A stretch of DNA of 64,000 nucleotides from Nisaea acidiphila (lineage in GTDB: Bacteria > Pseudomonadota > Alphaproteobacteria > Thalassobaculales > Thalassobaculaceae): positions 1,212,501-1,276,500 of the forward strand of contig NZ_CP102480.1 of NCBI RefSeq assembly GCF_024662015.1, written 5' to 3'. The position numbers and the translations under genes were made by a program. The notes beneath the pieces were generated by a model. The model saw nothing but the letters and a program-made list of their open reading frames with translations. It ran no database searches and was not told the origin of the DNA. Positions 35,311-44,173 of this stretch are shown here, in pieces; the first letter of the stretch is position 1; every line of letters starts with the position of its first letter.

Positions 35311-36303
35311 TTGACAAGTCACAATCCGATGGACGACAGGGTTGCCGCGATCATCGAGCCGGGTTTTCTTTTCTCAGGCAGCGTCGCCGCCGATCCGGTC
35401 CCGCCGGTGCCCGACGAGATCGCGGGGATCTACCGCATCGAGCGCCCTGCACGTCCCGACAGTCCGCTCGTGATCGCGTCCCCGCATAGCGGCCGCGACT
35501 ATCCGTCTGACCTGATCGAGGCGACCCGGCTCGGCCCGCTCGATCTGCGCTCCTCCGAGGATGCCTTCATGGAAGAAGTGCTCGAGGGGGCGGCAGATGC
35601 CGGCGCGCCACTTCTGAGTGCGCTCTTTCCCCGGGTCTATGTCGATGTCAACCGCGAGCCTTACGAGCTCGACCCCGACATGTATTCCGACCCCTTGCCT
35701 CCAGGTGCCGTCACCGACAGCATCCGAATCTCGGCCGGTCTCGGTACCATCGCCCGCGTGGTCGCCAATTCGGAACCGGTCTACGGCCGGAAACTGACAG
35801 TCGCAGAAGCCGAGGACCGGATCCGGCGCTGCTATGCGCCTTATCATCGGGCCCTGCAGCGGCTGATCGCCGAAGCGATGGAACGGTTCGGGTTCTGTCT
35901 GCTGATCGACGGGCATTCCATGCCCTCGAGCGCGGTCCGTCACATGCGGAGCGAACGCCGGCCGGTCGATATCGTACTCGGCGACAGTCATGGCGTCACG
36001 GCGGCGCCGCGCTTCATCGAGCGAGCCGAGAATTTCTTCCGGGCCCGGCATTACACGGTGCGGCGCAACAGCCCCTATGCAGGCGGCTTCGTGACCCGGC
36101 ATTACGGCCGCCCGGCGCTCGGCGTTCATGTGCTGCAGATCGAGATCAACCGGGCACTCTATATGGACGAGCGCCGGATCGAGCCGCGCGGCGGGATAGA
36201 GCCGCTGAAACGGCACATGCGCGCACTGATGGCTGCGCTCACGGAGACGGCGCTCCAGTTCGCCGCGAACGGAGCTGGAGGCGTCCGCGACGCGGCGGAA
36301 TAG
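35311..36303 (+). CDS. N-formylglutamate amidohydrolase family protein
   Basis: A 330-residue (or 324) enzyme of the HutG/N-formylglutamate deformylase family. Motifs: IASPHSGRDYP (first metal-binding segment), SEDAFMEEVLEGA, RVYVDVNREPYELDPDMY, LLIDGHSMPSS and VLQIEINRALYMDE. Members hydrolyse N-formylglutamate to glutamate and formate or act on related amides. No histidine-degradation genes are adjacent, so the substrate is uncertain. The TTG at 35311 has GGAGAG eight bases before it; an ATG at 35329 lacks a site and is the alternative. Confidence 0.82.
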   Translation: MTSHNPMDDRVAAIIEPGFLFSGSVAADPVPPVPDEIAGIYRIERPARPDSPLVIASPHSGRDYPSDLIEATRLGPLDLRSSEDAFMEEVLEGAADAGAPLLSALFPRVYVDVNREPYELDPDMYSDPLPPGAVTDSIRISAGLGTIARVVANSEPVYGRKLTVAEAEDRIRRCYAPYHRALQRLIAEAMERFGFCLLIDGHSMPSSAVRHMRSERRPVDIVLGDSHGVTAAPRFIERAENFFRARHYTVRRNSPYAGGFVTRHYGRPALGVHVLQIEINRALYMDERRIEPRGGIEPLKRHMRALMAALTETALQFAANGAGGVRDAAE

Positions 36304-36366
36304 CTTCCCGGCCTCACGAATTCGGCACGGTCCTTGCTTTATTACTCCCGAAAAGGGAGTCAGACC

Positions 36367-37203
36367 ATGCGCTTACTGTTGAAGCTGGCCTTTATTGCCG
36401 CCCCGCTGGCATTACTCGCCGCCCCGGCGGTTGCGAGCGAGACCTCGGACAAGATGTGCGCGAACGCGGCGCGTCATGCCGAGGGGGAACATCGCATGCC
36501 CAGGCACCTGCTGTTTGCGATCTCGCTGAAGGAAACCGGCCGTTGGCACGACGACCGGAAGGAGAGCTACACTTGGCCCTGGACCGTCACGTCGGGCGGC
36601 GAAGGCAAGCATTTCCCGCATAAGATCGCGGCGATGGCCGAGGTTCGGCGCCTACTCGCCGAGGGCACGACCAACATCGATGTCGGTTGCATGCAGATCA
36701 ATCTGCACTATCACGGCAAAGCCTTCGACAGTCTCGAGGACGCGTTCGACCCCGAACAGAACGCCGCCTACGCCGCCCGCTTTCTAAGCGAATTGAAGAA
36801 GCGTCACGGCTCCTGGCGCGAGGCAATCGAGCATTACCATTCCGGCAACGAGACACGCGGAAGAAATTACCGCCAGGCGGTCTCGCGTCTCCAGCAGCAG
36901 GCCTATAAGGGAGTTGCCGTAACCATGGCCGATCCCTCGACCGACGACATCGAACTCGCCGCCGGCGTAGCGAAACGAGCCCAAGAGCTCGACGCGGCGG
37001 CCGAAGAGCGCAAGGAACGCCTGGAACGAGAAGCCGCGATCCGAGAAGCGCGCGCCGCCCGCCAGCTCAAAGTCGCGGCGGCCACCGCGCAGCGTCTCAA
37101 GAACGAGTTCGAAGACCGCAAGGCGAGCAAACTTGCCGCCTGGAAGAAACTGAAAGCGGAACGCCAGGCAGCAGCCGGTTTCGTTGCAAGCGCCGTGAAC
37201 TGA
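36367..37203 (+). CDS. Exported lytic transglycosylase (SLT domain) with coiled-coil tail
   Basis: A 278-residue protein. Signal peptide at about 1-24 (ending AVASE). The SLT domain is shown by LLFAISLKETGRW (catalytic Glu in the KETG motif), DVGCMQINLHYHG and the AIEHYHSGNE motif. The last 90 residues are an Ala/Glu/Arg/Lys-rich helix, probably a coiled coil. It cleaves peptidoglycan glycan strands; such small SLT proteins often assist assembly of flagella or secretion systems, but no partner is adjacent. Start chosen at the signal peptide; the frame extends 11 codons upstream without support. Confidence 0.85.
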   Translation: MRLLLKLAFIAAPLALLAAPAVASETSDKMCANAARHAEGEHRMPRHLLFAISLKETGRWHDDRKESYTWPWTVTSGGEGKHFPHKIAAMAEVRRLLAEGTTNIDVGCMQINLHYHGKAFDSLEDAFDPEQNAAYAARFLSELKKRHGSWREAIEHYHSGNETRGRNYRQAVSRLQQQAYKGVAVTMADPSTDDIELAAGVAKRAQELDAAAEERKERLEREAAIREARAARQLKVAAATAQRLKNEFEDRKASKLAAWKKLKAERQAAAGFVASAVN

Positions 37204-37296
37204 CGCGAACGGACGGTCGCACCAATCCGCCCTTGCGCCCGCGCGCGCGGCACGCGAGCCTATTGCCTCCGCAACCCGCCGAACCGGAGCCGTCCC

Positions 37297-38019
37297 TTGG
37301 CCCAATCCATTCGCGGCGTGGCGTTCGACAAGGACGGCACGCTCATCGATTTCGAGAAAACCTGGCTGCCGGGATTGATGTCGGCCGCCCGCGACCTTGT
37401 CGGCCTGCACGGGATTGACGCCGATCCGGACGCTCTGACCCGCGCCGCAGGAGGGGATCCCGAGGACAACAGCATAGCTCCCGGCACGCTGCTTGCCCAA
37501 GGGACGGCTCTCGAGGTGGCGACGCTCTGGCACGGGCTAGCGCCCGGTTTGCCGGATCCGGTGCCGATGGCCGAGTGGCTGGACGATTACTGGCTCAATT
37601 ACGCTGCCGGTAACCTGACCCCGGTCTGCGACCTCGGCGCCCTGTTTTCAGACCTGCGCGACCGTGATATCCGAATCGCGGTGGTGACCAACGATGCGGA
37701 GCGCGGCGCGCGGGACATGATCGCGCGCATGGGGCTCTCCGAACTTGTGGATTTCGTCGCCGGCTACGATAGCGGACATACGCCGAAACCCGCCCCGGAC
37801 ATGATCCGGGCCTTCCTCGCCGCGCATGCACTCACCCCCCGGGAAGCCATCATGGTCGGAGACAACGCGGCGGATATGCAGGCCGGCCGCGCCGCCGGCT
37901 GTTTCGCAACGATCGGCGTACTTACCGGTGCCACGCCGGAGGGTGAATTGAGTAAAATTGCAGATTTCGTGTTGCCCGATGCGGGCCATTTGCCGGACTT
38001 GATCGCCCGGGCGCTTTGA
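37297..38019 (+). CDS. HAD-family phosphatase (phosphoglycolate phosphatase-like)
   Basis: A 240-residue HAD hydrolase. Motif I is AFDKDGTLIDF (nucleophile Asp11 and Asp13), motif II is VVTND, and motifs III/IV are the Lys in HTPKPAPDM and MVGDNAADMQAG. The first Asp motif has Lys in the middle (DKDGT instead of DLDGT), as in several HAD subgroups. Cytoplasmic; the substrate cannot be told from sequence. TTG start at 37297 with a weak GGAG site; a GTG at 37318 is possible. Confidence 0.82.
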   Translation: MAQSIRGVAFDKDGTLIDFEKTWLPGLMSAARDLVGLHGIDADPDALTRAAGGDPEDNSIAPGTLLAQGTALEVATLWHGLAPGLPDPVPMAEWLDDYWLNYAAGNLTPVCDLGALFSDLRDRDIRIAVVTNDAERGARDMIARMGLSELVDFVAGYDSGHTPKPAPDMIRAFLAAHALTPREAIMVGDNAADMQAGRAAGCFATIGVLTGATPEGELSKIADFVLPDAGHLPDLIARAL

Positions 38020-38275
38020 CGCAGAAACCTGCGGATTTCAAGCAAATTAACGTATACATCGACGTATTTCCTCATGCCGGGAAATCTCCTTTTCCAGTCA
38101 TAGGTTGGGACTCGAAGGCTTTGACGGCGTGAAAATTCGTGGCAATACTTCGCGCTCCACGGGACCAAACGGCCTCGGACAAGCAACCGGACGCCGATAA
38201 GAAACCGACTGTGGGGTTAAGCAACGAGATCCGGAAAACCGGATCCGGCTAGACATTGGATTAGGGAGGTAACTC

Positions 38276-39331
38276 ATGAAATTGGGTTTGCTTAAGACTG
38301 TCGGGGCGCTTGCGATCGCTTCGACGGTGGCTATCGGTCTTGGCTCCGGCGATGCCGAGGCCAAAAAAGTTCGCTGGAAAATGCACGCTGCGTTCGGTCA
38401 GAACGTGAAAGTGATCGGCCCGCCGCCGCACCGGATCTCCGAAGCGGTCGGCAAAATGTCCGGTGGCGATTTCGACATCAAGGTGTTCGAGCCCGGTGCA
38501 CTGACGGGCGGTTACGCCTATTACGACCCGATCAGCCAGGGCGCGATCGATGCCGCGTTCGGTACCCCGGGCGCCAACCAAGGCAAGAACTCCGCCTACG
38601 CGTTCCTGTCGACCTGGCCGTTCGGCCCGGCGGCTCCGGAATTCGTTTCCTGGTTCAAATATGGCGGCGGCGTCGAGATCGGTACCGAATTATACGCCCG
38701 CGACAACATCAAGTATCTGCTCTGCGGCATGATCCCGCCGGAAACGTCCGGCTGGTTCCGTGAGGAGATCAAGAGCCTCGATCAGCTGAAGGGCCTGAAA
38801 ATGCGCTTCTTCGGCGTCGGCGCGAAGGTGATGCAGAAGTTCGGCGTCTCCACCCAGCAGCTCGCTGGCGGCGACATCTACCCGGCGCTGGAGCGTGGCA
38901 CAATCGACGCCACCGAATTCTCCATGCCGGCGATTGACCGTTCCTACGGTTTCTACCAGATCGCGAAGTACAACTACTTCCCGGGTTGGCACCAGCAGTC
39001 CACGTCCAACGAAGTTCTCGTGAACATGGACAAGTGGAACGCTCTGCCGGACGAGAACAAGGCGATGCTCGAAGTCGCTTGTGACCAGTCCCTCATCACC
39101 ATGATCGCCGACGGCGAGGCTTCCCAGTTCGAAGCCATGATCGCCAACGAAAAAGACGGCGTGAAGAACATGACCTGGCCGGACTCCGTGCTCGACCAGC
39201 TCCGCGGTGCATGGGAAGAGGTCCTTGCCGAGGAACTCGCCTCCAACCCCGACGTCAAGAAGCTCTGGGACAGCTACACCAAGTTCCATGAGGGCTACAA
39301 AGTCTGGGGTGACCGCGGTTACCTGAAGTAA
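38276..39331 (+). CDS. TRAP transporter substrate-binding protein (DctP family)
   Basis: A 351-residue periplasmic binding protein with a signal peptide (residues 1 to about 29, GDAEAKK). It has the DctP-family KVRWKMHAAFG start of the mature part, and the conserved Arg that pairs with a substrate carboxylate is in GLKMRFFGVGAKVMQKFG. GGGAGG precedes the ATG. First gene of a three-gene TRAP operon; the ligand is probably an organic acid. A strong hairpin directly after the gene probably raises its output over the membrane subunits. Confidence 0.92.
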   Translation: MKLGLLKTVGALAIASTVAIGLGSGDAEAKKVRWKMHAAFGQNVKVIGPPPHRISEAVGKMSGGDFDIKVFEPGALTGGYAYYDPISQGAIDAAFGTPGANQGKNSAYAFLSTWPFGPAAPEFVSWFKYGGGVEIGTELYARDNIKYLLCGMIPPETSGWFREEIKSLDQLKGLKMRFFGVGAKVMQKFGVSTQQLAGGDIYPALERGTIDATEFSMPAIDRSYGFYQIAKYNYFPGWHQQSTSNEVLVNMDKWNALPDENKAMLEVACDQSLITMIADGEASQFEAMIANEKDGVKNMTWPDSVLDQLRGAWEEVLAEELASNPDVKKLWDSYTKFHEGYKVWGDRGYLK

Positions 39332-39343
39332 GAGAAAAAGGTT

Positions 39344-39386
39344 GCGGGAGACCTTCCCCGGAGGGTCTCCCGCCTTTTCCGTTTTT
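39344..39386 (+). terminator. Hairpin between TRAP binding protein and permease genes
   Basis: Perfect 10-base arms gcgggagacc (39344-39353) and ggtctcccgc (39364-39373) with a 10-base loop, followed by CTTTTCCGTTTTT. It looks like a partial terminator inside the operon. Confidence 0.8.
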
Positions 39387-39495
39387 ATTCAGATCATCCC
39401 CTTGCGACAGGGCCGGACCAACCGGCACCGAGCCTCCAGCAGACGAGCGCGCCAGGGAAATGGCTACCCACCATCAGGCAATTGAGGTTTCGTTC

Positions 39496-40110
39496 ATGAA
39501 AGCCGCGCTGAACCTCGCGAGCGTTCTGGATCGCTGGTCCCGCAAGGCGGGTCAATCCATGGCTTGGCTGATCCTGCCACTCGTCTTCATCATCGTTTTC
39601 GACGTCGTGACCCGGAAGGTGGACTTCATCCGGCTCTACTTCTCGGATTTCTCCATCGAATACGGTTATTCCGTTTCCACCATCCTGCAGGATTTCCAGT
39701 GGCACCTGCACGGCGTGATCCTGCTGATGACCTTCGGCTTTGGCTATCTCGCCAACGCCCATGTCCGCGTCGACGTCTTCCGCGAGCATGTGCGGCCGCG
39801 AAAGCAGGCCTGGCTTGAGTTTCTCGGGCTGCTGCTCCTGGCGATTCCGTTCCTCTTCACGGTCGCATGGGAATCCTGGGTTCTGGTCTCGATCTCCTAC
39901 GCACAGGGCGAAGGATCGGAGTCCCTGACAGGCATTCCGTGGCGCTATGTCATCAAGTCCTTCATGCTGATCGGCTGCTTCGTTCTCGCATTGGCGATCT
40001 TCGCCACCCTCTTCAGGCTTGCCGCCTATCTGTTCGGCACCCGCGAGGAGCACGAGGAAGCGCGCGACGCGTTGGAAATCTTCAACTACGAACACCATAA
40101 GCCGGAATGA
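39496..40110 (+). CDS. TRAP transporter small permease (DctQ family)
   Basis: A 204-residue protein with four membrane helices in the DctQ pattern; the conserved QWHLHGVILLMTFGFGYL and HVRVDVFRE segments are present. The ATG at 39496 has a GAGG site at good spacing; an ATG at 39460 is the alternative. Second gene of the TRAP operon, 165 bases after dctP with the hairpin between. Confidence 0.87.
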   Translation: MKAALNLASVLDRWSRKAGQSMAWLILPLVFIIVFDVVTRKVDFIRLYFSDFSIEYGYSVSTILQDFQWHLHGVILLMTFGFGYLANAHVRVDVFREHVRPRKQAWLEFLGLLLLAIPFLFTVAWESWVLVSISYAQGEGSESLTGIPWRYVIKSFMLIGCFVLALAIFATLFRLAAYLFGTREEHEEARDALEIFNYEHHKPE

Positions 40111-40161
40111 TCGGAGCGATCATGACAACCGGCGGACAATCCAGGGGCGGCGAAATCCAAG

Positions 40162-41766
40162 ATGTTTGAGCTTCTATACGATCATTTCTACGAGTTTCTC
40201 GGGGCGTACATGTTCCTTGCGCTCGCCCTGATGCTCTTCACAGGGCTTCCGGTAGCGTTCGCACTCGGCGGTGTCGCGGTCTCGTTCGGCCTTATCGGGA
40301 TCTGGCTCGAAGTCCTCGACTTCGCGGTCTTCTTCCAGGTCGTCCAGCGGATCTGGGGCGGTGACGGCGCTTCGGGGGCGATCCAGAACCCGATCCTGGT
40401 CGCCATTCCCTGTTTCGTCTTCATGGGCACCATGCTGGAGCGTTCGAAGGTGGCGGAAGACCTGCTGCACATCCTGCAGGTCCTGTTCCGCCGCGTCCCT
40501 GGCGCCCTCGCTCTCGCCGTGACGGTCATGGGCACGATCATGGCCGCGACCACCGGCATCATCGGCGCGTCGGTCGTCATGATGACCCTGATGGCGCTGC
40601 CCACCATGATCTCGCAGAAATACGACCGCTCGCTCGCGACCGGTACGCTGGCGGCGAGCGCAACCCTCGGCATCCTGATCCCGCCCTCGATCATGCTCGT
40701 CCTGATGGGCAGCTTGCTCGCGGTTTCGGTCGGCAACCTCTTCGTGGGCGCCATCTTCCCGGGACTGGTGCTGTCCGGTCTCTATGTCGTCTACATCGTC
40801 GTAATGGGCATCATCTCGCCGGAGAAAGCGCCTGCGATCGCTGAGGACGCGATCCAGATGGAGCCGACCAACAAGACGAACGTCATCAAGTTCGCCGGTT
40901 ACAGCGCCGCGGCCATCGCCTTTTGCTACATCATGGCCGAATCCCATCTGGCGGACGTCTTCAACTGGGGTCTGATCGGCTTCCTCTCCGTGTTCGGGAT
41001 TTCCATGATCATCGGCCGGAAGGAAGGCGACAGCTATCTCGGCGGTATCCTGAAGGGATTCGTGCCCCCGATCTTTCTGATCACGCTGGTTCTCGGCTCG
41101 ATCTTCGCCGGCTGGGCCACGCCGACGGAAGCCGCCGGTGTGGGCGCCTTCGGCTCGCTGATCCTCGCATTTGCCAACGGGACCCTGACCAGGGAAGTGC
41201 TGACAGACGTCGTGCACCGCACGGGCCTCACCACCGCGATGATCTTCCTGATCTTCGTCGGCGCGACGGCCTTCTCGACGATCTTCCGGAACGTCTATGG
41301 CGAGGATCTGATCATCGAGTTCATCGAATGGCTTGAGCTTGGCCCCTGGCCGCTGCTCTTCATGCTGATGTTCGTGGTCTTCCTGCTCGGCTTCTTCTTC
41401 GACTGGCTGGAAATCACGCTGATCATCCTGCCGGTCTTCGCTCCGGTCATCCAGACCATGGCGCCGGCCTTCGCGCCGCACCTTGGCCTAGAAGTCCCGA
41501 CCAACATGGCGCAGACCGAGTTCGTTCAGCAGCAGGTGCTCTACTGGTTCGCGATCATCGTCGCGATCAACCTGCAGACCTCGTTCCTGACGCCGCCCTT
41601 CGGTTTCGCGCTCTTCTACATGAAAGGCGTAGCCAAGGAGATGGTGTCGATGCAGCAGATCTATCGTGGCATCATCCCGTTCGTGATCCTGCAGTTGATC
41701 GGTCTGGCGATCGTGGTTGCCTGGCCGGAGATCACGCTCTGGCTACCGAGCGTCCTGCTGAAATAG
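40162..41766 (+). CDS. TRAP transporter large permease (DctM family)
   Basis: A 534-residue membrane protein with about 12-13 helices. DctM features: PVAFALGGVAV near the start, AVTVMGTIMAATTGIIGASVVMMTLMALP, ILIPPSIMLVLMGSLLAVSVGNLF and SFLTPPFGFALFYMKGV near the end. It forms the sodium-driven channel with DctQ and receives substrate from the binding protein. It is somewhat longer than the usual 430 residues because of extra helices in the middle (around 240-290), as in larger TRAP permeases of marine bacteria. An intrinsic terminator follows. Confidence 0.92.
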   Translation: MFELLYDHFYEFLGAYMFLALALMLFTGLPVAFALGGVAVSFGLIGIWLEVLDFAVFFQVVQRIWGGDGASGAIQNPILVAIPCFVFMGTMLERSKVAEDLLHILQVLFRRVPGALALAVTVMGTIMAATTGIIGASVVMMTLMALPTMISQKYDRSLATGTLAASATLGILIPPSIMLVLMGSLLAVSVGNLFVGAIFPGLVLSGLYVVYIVVMGIISPEKAPAIAEDAIQMEPTNKTNVIKFAGYSAAAIAFCYIMAESHLADVFNWGLIGFLSVFGISMIIGRKEGDSYLGGILKGFVPPIFLITLVLGSIFAGWATPTEAAGVGAFGSLILAFANGTLTREVLTDVVHRTGLTTAMIFLIFVGATAFSTIFRNVYGEDLIIEFIEWLELGPWPLLFMLMFVVFLLGFFFDWLEITLIILPVFAPVIQTMAPAFAPHLGLEVPTNMAQTEFVQQQVLYWFAIIVAINLQTSFLTPPFGFALFYMKGVAKEMVSMQQIYRGIIPFVILQLIGLAIVVAWPEITLWLPSVLLK

Positions 41767-41786
41767 CGGGAGCACGCAAAACCAAA

Positions 41787-41817
41787 AACGCCCGGCCTTG
41801 TGCCGGGCGTTTCTTTT
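41787..41817 (+). terminator. Rho-independent terminator of the TRAP operon
   Basis: Perfect 10-base arms aacgcccggc (41787-41796) and gccgggcgtt (41802-41811), 5-base loop, then TCTTTTT. It ends the TRAP operon just before the convergent CoA-transferase gene. Confidence 0.9.
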
Positions 41818-41834
41818 TCAGGCGTATACGGGTG

Positions 41835-42959
41835 TCAGGCTAGGAACTCGCTCCGGATCGCCGCGCTATGCTCCCCAAGGCGCGGAACCGGGCCGAAGCT
41901 CTGATCCGCTCCGGCGAAACTCGCCGGCGGCGCAACGGTCTCTATGGTTCCGACAGGCGTCTCGATGGGCACGCGGCGCAGTGCCGGGTGCTCCAGCACG
42001 TCGGCGACGCTATTAATCGCGCCGAAGGCGATCCCCGCCGCCGAAAGCATTTCCCTAACCCGGTCCCTGGACAACGTGCGGAAGACTGCATTGATCTCGG
42101 CGTTGACGCCGTCGCGATGGGCGACGCGGTCCGTGTTGGTGCAGAACCGCTCGTCGTCGGCGAGGGCCTCGTTGCCCAGAACGTCGCGGCAGAGCTTGCG
42201 CCATTCCCGGTCGTTCTGCACCGCGATCAGGATCATGTCCCCGCCGGCGCAGGCATAGGCGCCATACGGCACGATGGCCGGATGGTTGAGGCCGATGCGT
42301 TGCTCTTTCAGCACCCCGTAGGCCTCGTGCAGAAGCCAGGGCGACATCCATTCGGTCATACCGCCGAAGAGCGAGACCTTGATCTGGCTTCCCTCGCCCG
42401 TCCGTTCGCGCAGCAGCAAGGCTTCCAGCACCGAGATCCGGGCGAACATCCCGCAGGCGATATCGCAGATCGAGACCCCGACCCGGCCCATCTCTTCCTT
42501 CGAACCGGTGACGGAAATCAGCCCGCTCTCGGCCTGGACGAGGAAGTCGTAGGCCTTCATCTCCGCATAAGGACCCTCGTCTCCGTAGCCGCTGATATCG
42601 ACCGTGGTCAGGCGCGGATAGCGTTTGCGGAGCTCGTCCGAGCCGAGCCCCATGCGGTCCGTCGCGCCGGGCGCGAGGTTTTGGATGAAGACATCCGCCT
42701 TGGCGAGAATCCGGTGCAGAAGCGCGCGGTCGTCCGGGTTCTTCAGGTCCGCGACTAGGCTTTCCTTGCCGCGGTTGAGCCAAAGGAAGAAGGCGCTTTC
42801 GCCATGCACCTCGTGGTCGTAGCCGCGGGCGAAGTCTCCTTCCGCCCGTTCGACCTTGATCACCCGGGCACCAGCATCGGCGAGGCGGGACGCGCAATAG
42901 GGCGCCGCCACCGCCTGGTCGATGGAGAGCACCAGCATGCCGTCGAGAGGCTTGGTCAT
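41835..42959 (-). CDS. CaiB/BaiF-family CoA-transferase
   Basis: A 374-residue type III CoA-transferase. Features: GMLVLSIDQAVAAPYCASRLADAGA at the start, VIKVERAEGDFARGYD, the AKADVFIQNLAPG segment, and the catalytic Asp in KAYDFLVQAESGL. These enzymes move CoA between carboxylic acids. Last gene of the minus-strand catabolic run, 13 bases after the acyl-CoA dehydrogenase gene, so the two probably activate and oxidise the same acid. The start at 42959 (MTKPLDG) is preferred over a longer frame. Confidence 0.88.
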   Translation of the reverse strand: MTKPLDGMLVLSIDQAVAAPYCASRLADAGARVIKVERAEGDFARGYDHEVHGESAFFLWLNRGKESLVADLKNPDDRALLHRILAKADVFIQNLAPGATDRMGLGSDELRKRYPRLTTVDISGYGDEGPYAEMKAYDFLVQAESGLISVTGSKEEMGRVGVSICDIACGMFARISVLEALLLRERTGEGSQIKVSLFGGMTEWMSPWLLHEAYGVLKEQRIGLNHPAIVPYGAYACAGGDMILIAVQNDREWRKLCRDVLGNEALADDERFCTNTDRVAHRDGVNAEINAVFRTLSRDRVREMLSAAGIAFGAINSVADVLEHPALRRVPIETPVGTIETVAPPASFAGADQSFGPVPRLGEHSAAIRSEFLA

Positions 42960-42972
42960 CCCATGCCCCCGC

Positions 42973-44136
42973 TCAATAGGAGCGCGGCATGCCGAGGACA
43001 TGCTCCGCGATATAGGCGAGGATCATGTTGGTCGAGATCGGCGCGGTTCGGAACAAACGCGCCTCTCGGAACTTGCGCTCGACATCGTATTCCTCGGCGA
43101 AGCCGAACCCGCCATGGGTCTGCATGCAGGTGTCCGCCGCCGCCCAGGCCGCTTCCGCCGCCAGCATCTTCGCCATGTTGGACTCGGCGCCGCAGGGCTC
43201 TCCGGCTTCGAAGAGCTGCGCCGCCTTCTCCGCCATCAGCGCCGCCGCCTCGGTCTCCGCATAGGCCTTCGCGATCGGGAACTGGATACCCTGGTTCTGC
43301 CCTATCGGCCGGCCGAAGACTTTGCGCTCGCTCGCGTAATTCGTGGCTTTCTTGATGAACCAGCGGGCGTCGCCGAGGCTCTCGTGGGAGATCAGGATGC
43401 GCTCCGCGTTCATTCCGTCGAGGATGTAGCGGAAACCCTTGCCTTCCTCGCCGATCAGGCTGTCCGCCGGGATCTCCAGGTTGTCGAAGAAGACTTCGGT
43501 GGTGGAGTGATTCACCATGGCGCGGATCGGCCGGATCTCGAGTCCGTTGCCCTTTGCTTCGCGCATGTCGACGATGAAGACGGAGAGACCTTCGGTCCGC
43601 TTCTTCACCTCCTCCTTCGGCGTGGTCCGGGCAAGCAGGAGCATGAGGTCGGAATGCTCCGCGCGCGAGGTCCAGACCTTCTGGCCGTTCACGAGATAGC
43701 TCAAGTTGCCCTGCTTCACCGCCGTGGTGGAGAGCGAAAGCGTGTCGGTACCGCTGGTCGGCTCGGTCACGCCGAAGGCCTGAAGGCGGAGCTCGCCGCT
43801 CGCGATCTTCGGCAGGAATTTCCGTTTCTGCTCTTCCGAGCCGTGCCGGAGCAGCGTGCCCATGATGTACATCTGGGCATGGCAGGCACCGCCGCTACAG
43901 CCACTGCGATGGATCGTCTCGAGGATCGCCGCGGCGGCGCTGATCGAGAGGCCGCTACCGCCGTACTCCTCCGGGATCAGAACAGCAAGATAGCCGGACT
44001 CCGTGAGCGCCTGCACGAACTCCGTCGGGTAGGCCCGCTCGCGGTCTTTCTCGCGCCAATACTCGCCCGGAAAATCGGCGCAAAGCGCGGCGACCGCGCG
44101 TCGGATCTCGGCAATGACATCGCCATCGGTGGTCAT
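42973..44136 (-). CDS. Acyl-CoA dehydrogenase
   Basis: A 387-residue flavoprotein of the acyl-CoA dehydrogenase family. N-terminal helical domain (YLAVLIPEEYGGSGL), beta domain (AFGVTEPTSGTDTLSL; YLVNGQKVWTSRAEHSD) and C-terminal helical domain (QTHGGFGFAEEYDVERKFREARLFRTAP). The C-terminal segment reads PISTNM where many members have an EGT with the catalytic Glu, so the base may instead be a Glu in the middle of the protein (NAERILISHE). Paired with the CoA-transferase downstream; substrate unknown. Confidence 0.88.
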   Translation of the reverse strand: MTTDGDVIAEIRRAVAALCADFPGEYWREKDRERAYPTEFVQALTESGYLAVLIPEEYGGSGLSISAAAAILETIHRSGCSGGACHAQMYIMGTLLRHGSEEQKRKFLPKIASGELRLQAFGVTEPTSGTDTLSLSTTAVKQGNLSYLVNGQKVWTSRAEHSDLMLLLARTTPKEEVKKRTEGLSVFIVDMREAKGNGLEIRPIRAMVNHSTTEVFFDNLEIPADSLIGEEGKGFRYILDGMNAERILISHESLGDARWFIKKATNYASERKVFGRPIGQNQGIQFPIAKAYAETEAAALMAEKAAQLFEAGEPCGAESNMAKMLAAEAAWAAADTCMQTHGGFGFAEEYDVERKFREARLFRTAPISTNMILAYIAEHVLGMPRSY

Positions 44137-44173
44137 GGTTCCTCCCTGCTGCGGCATCTTCGGCCGCTTTCGG

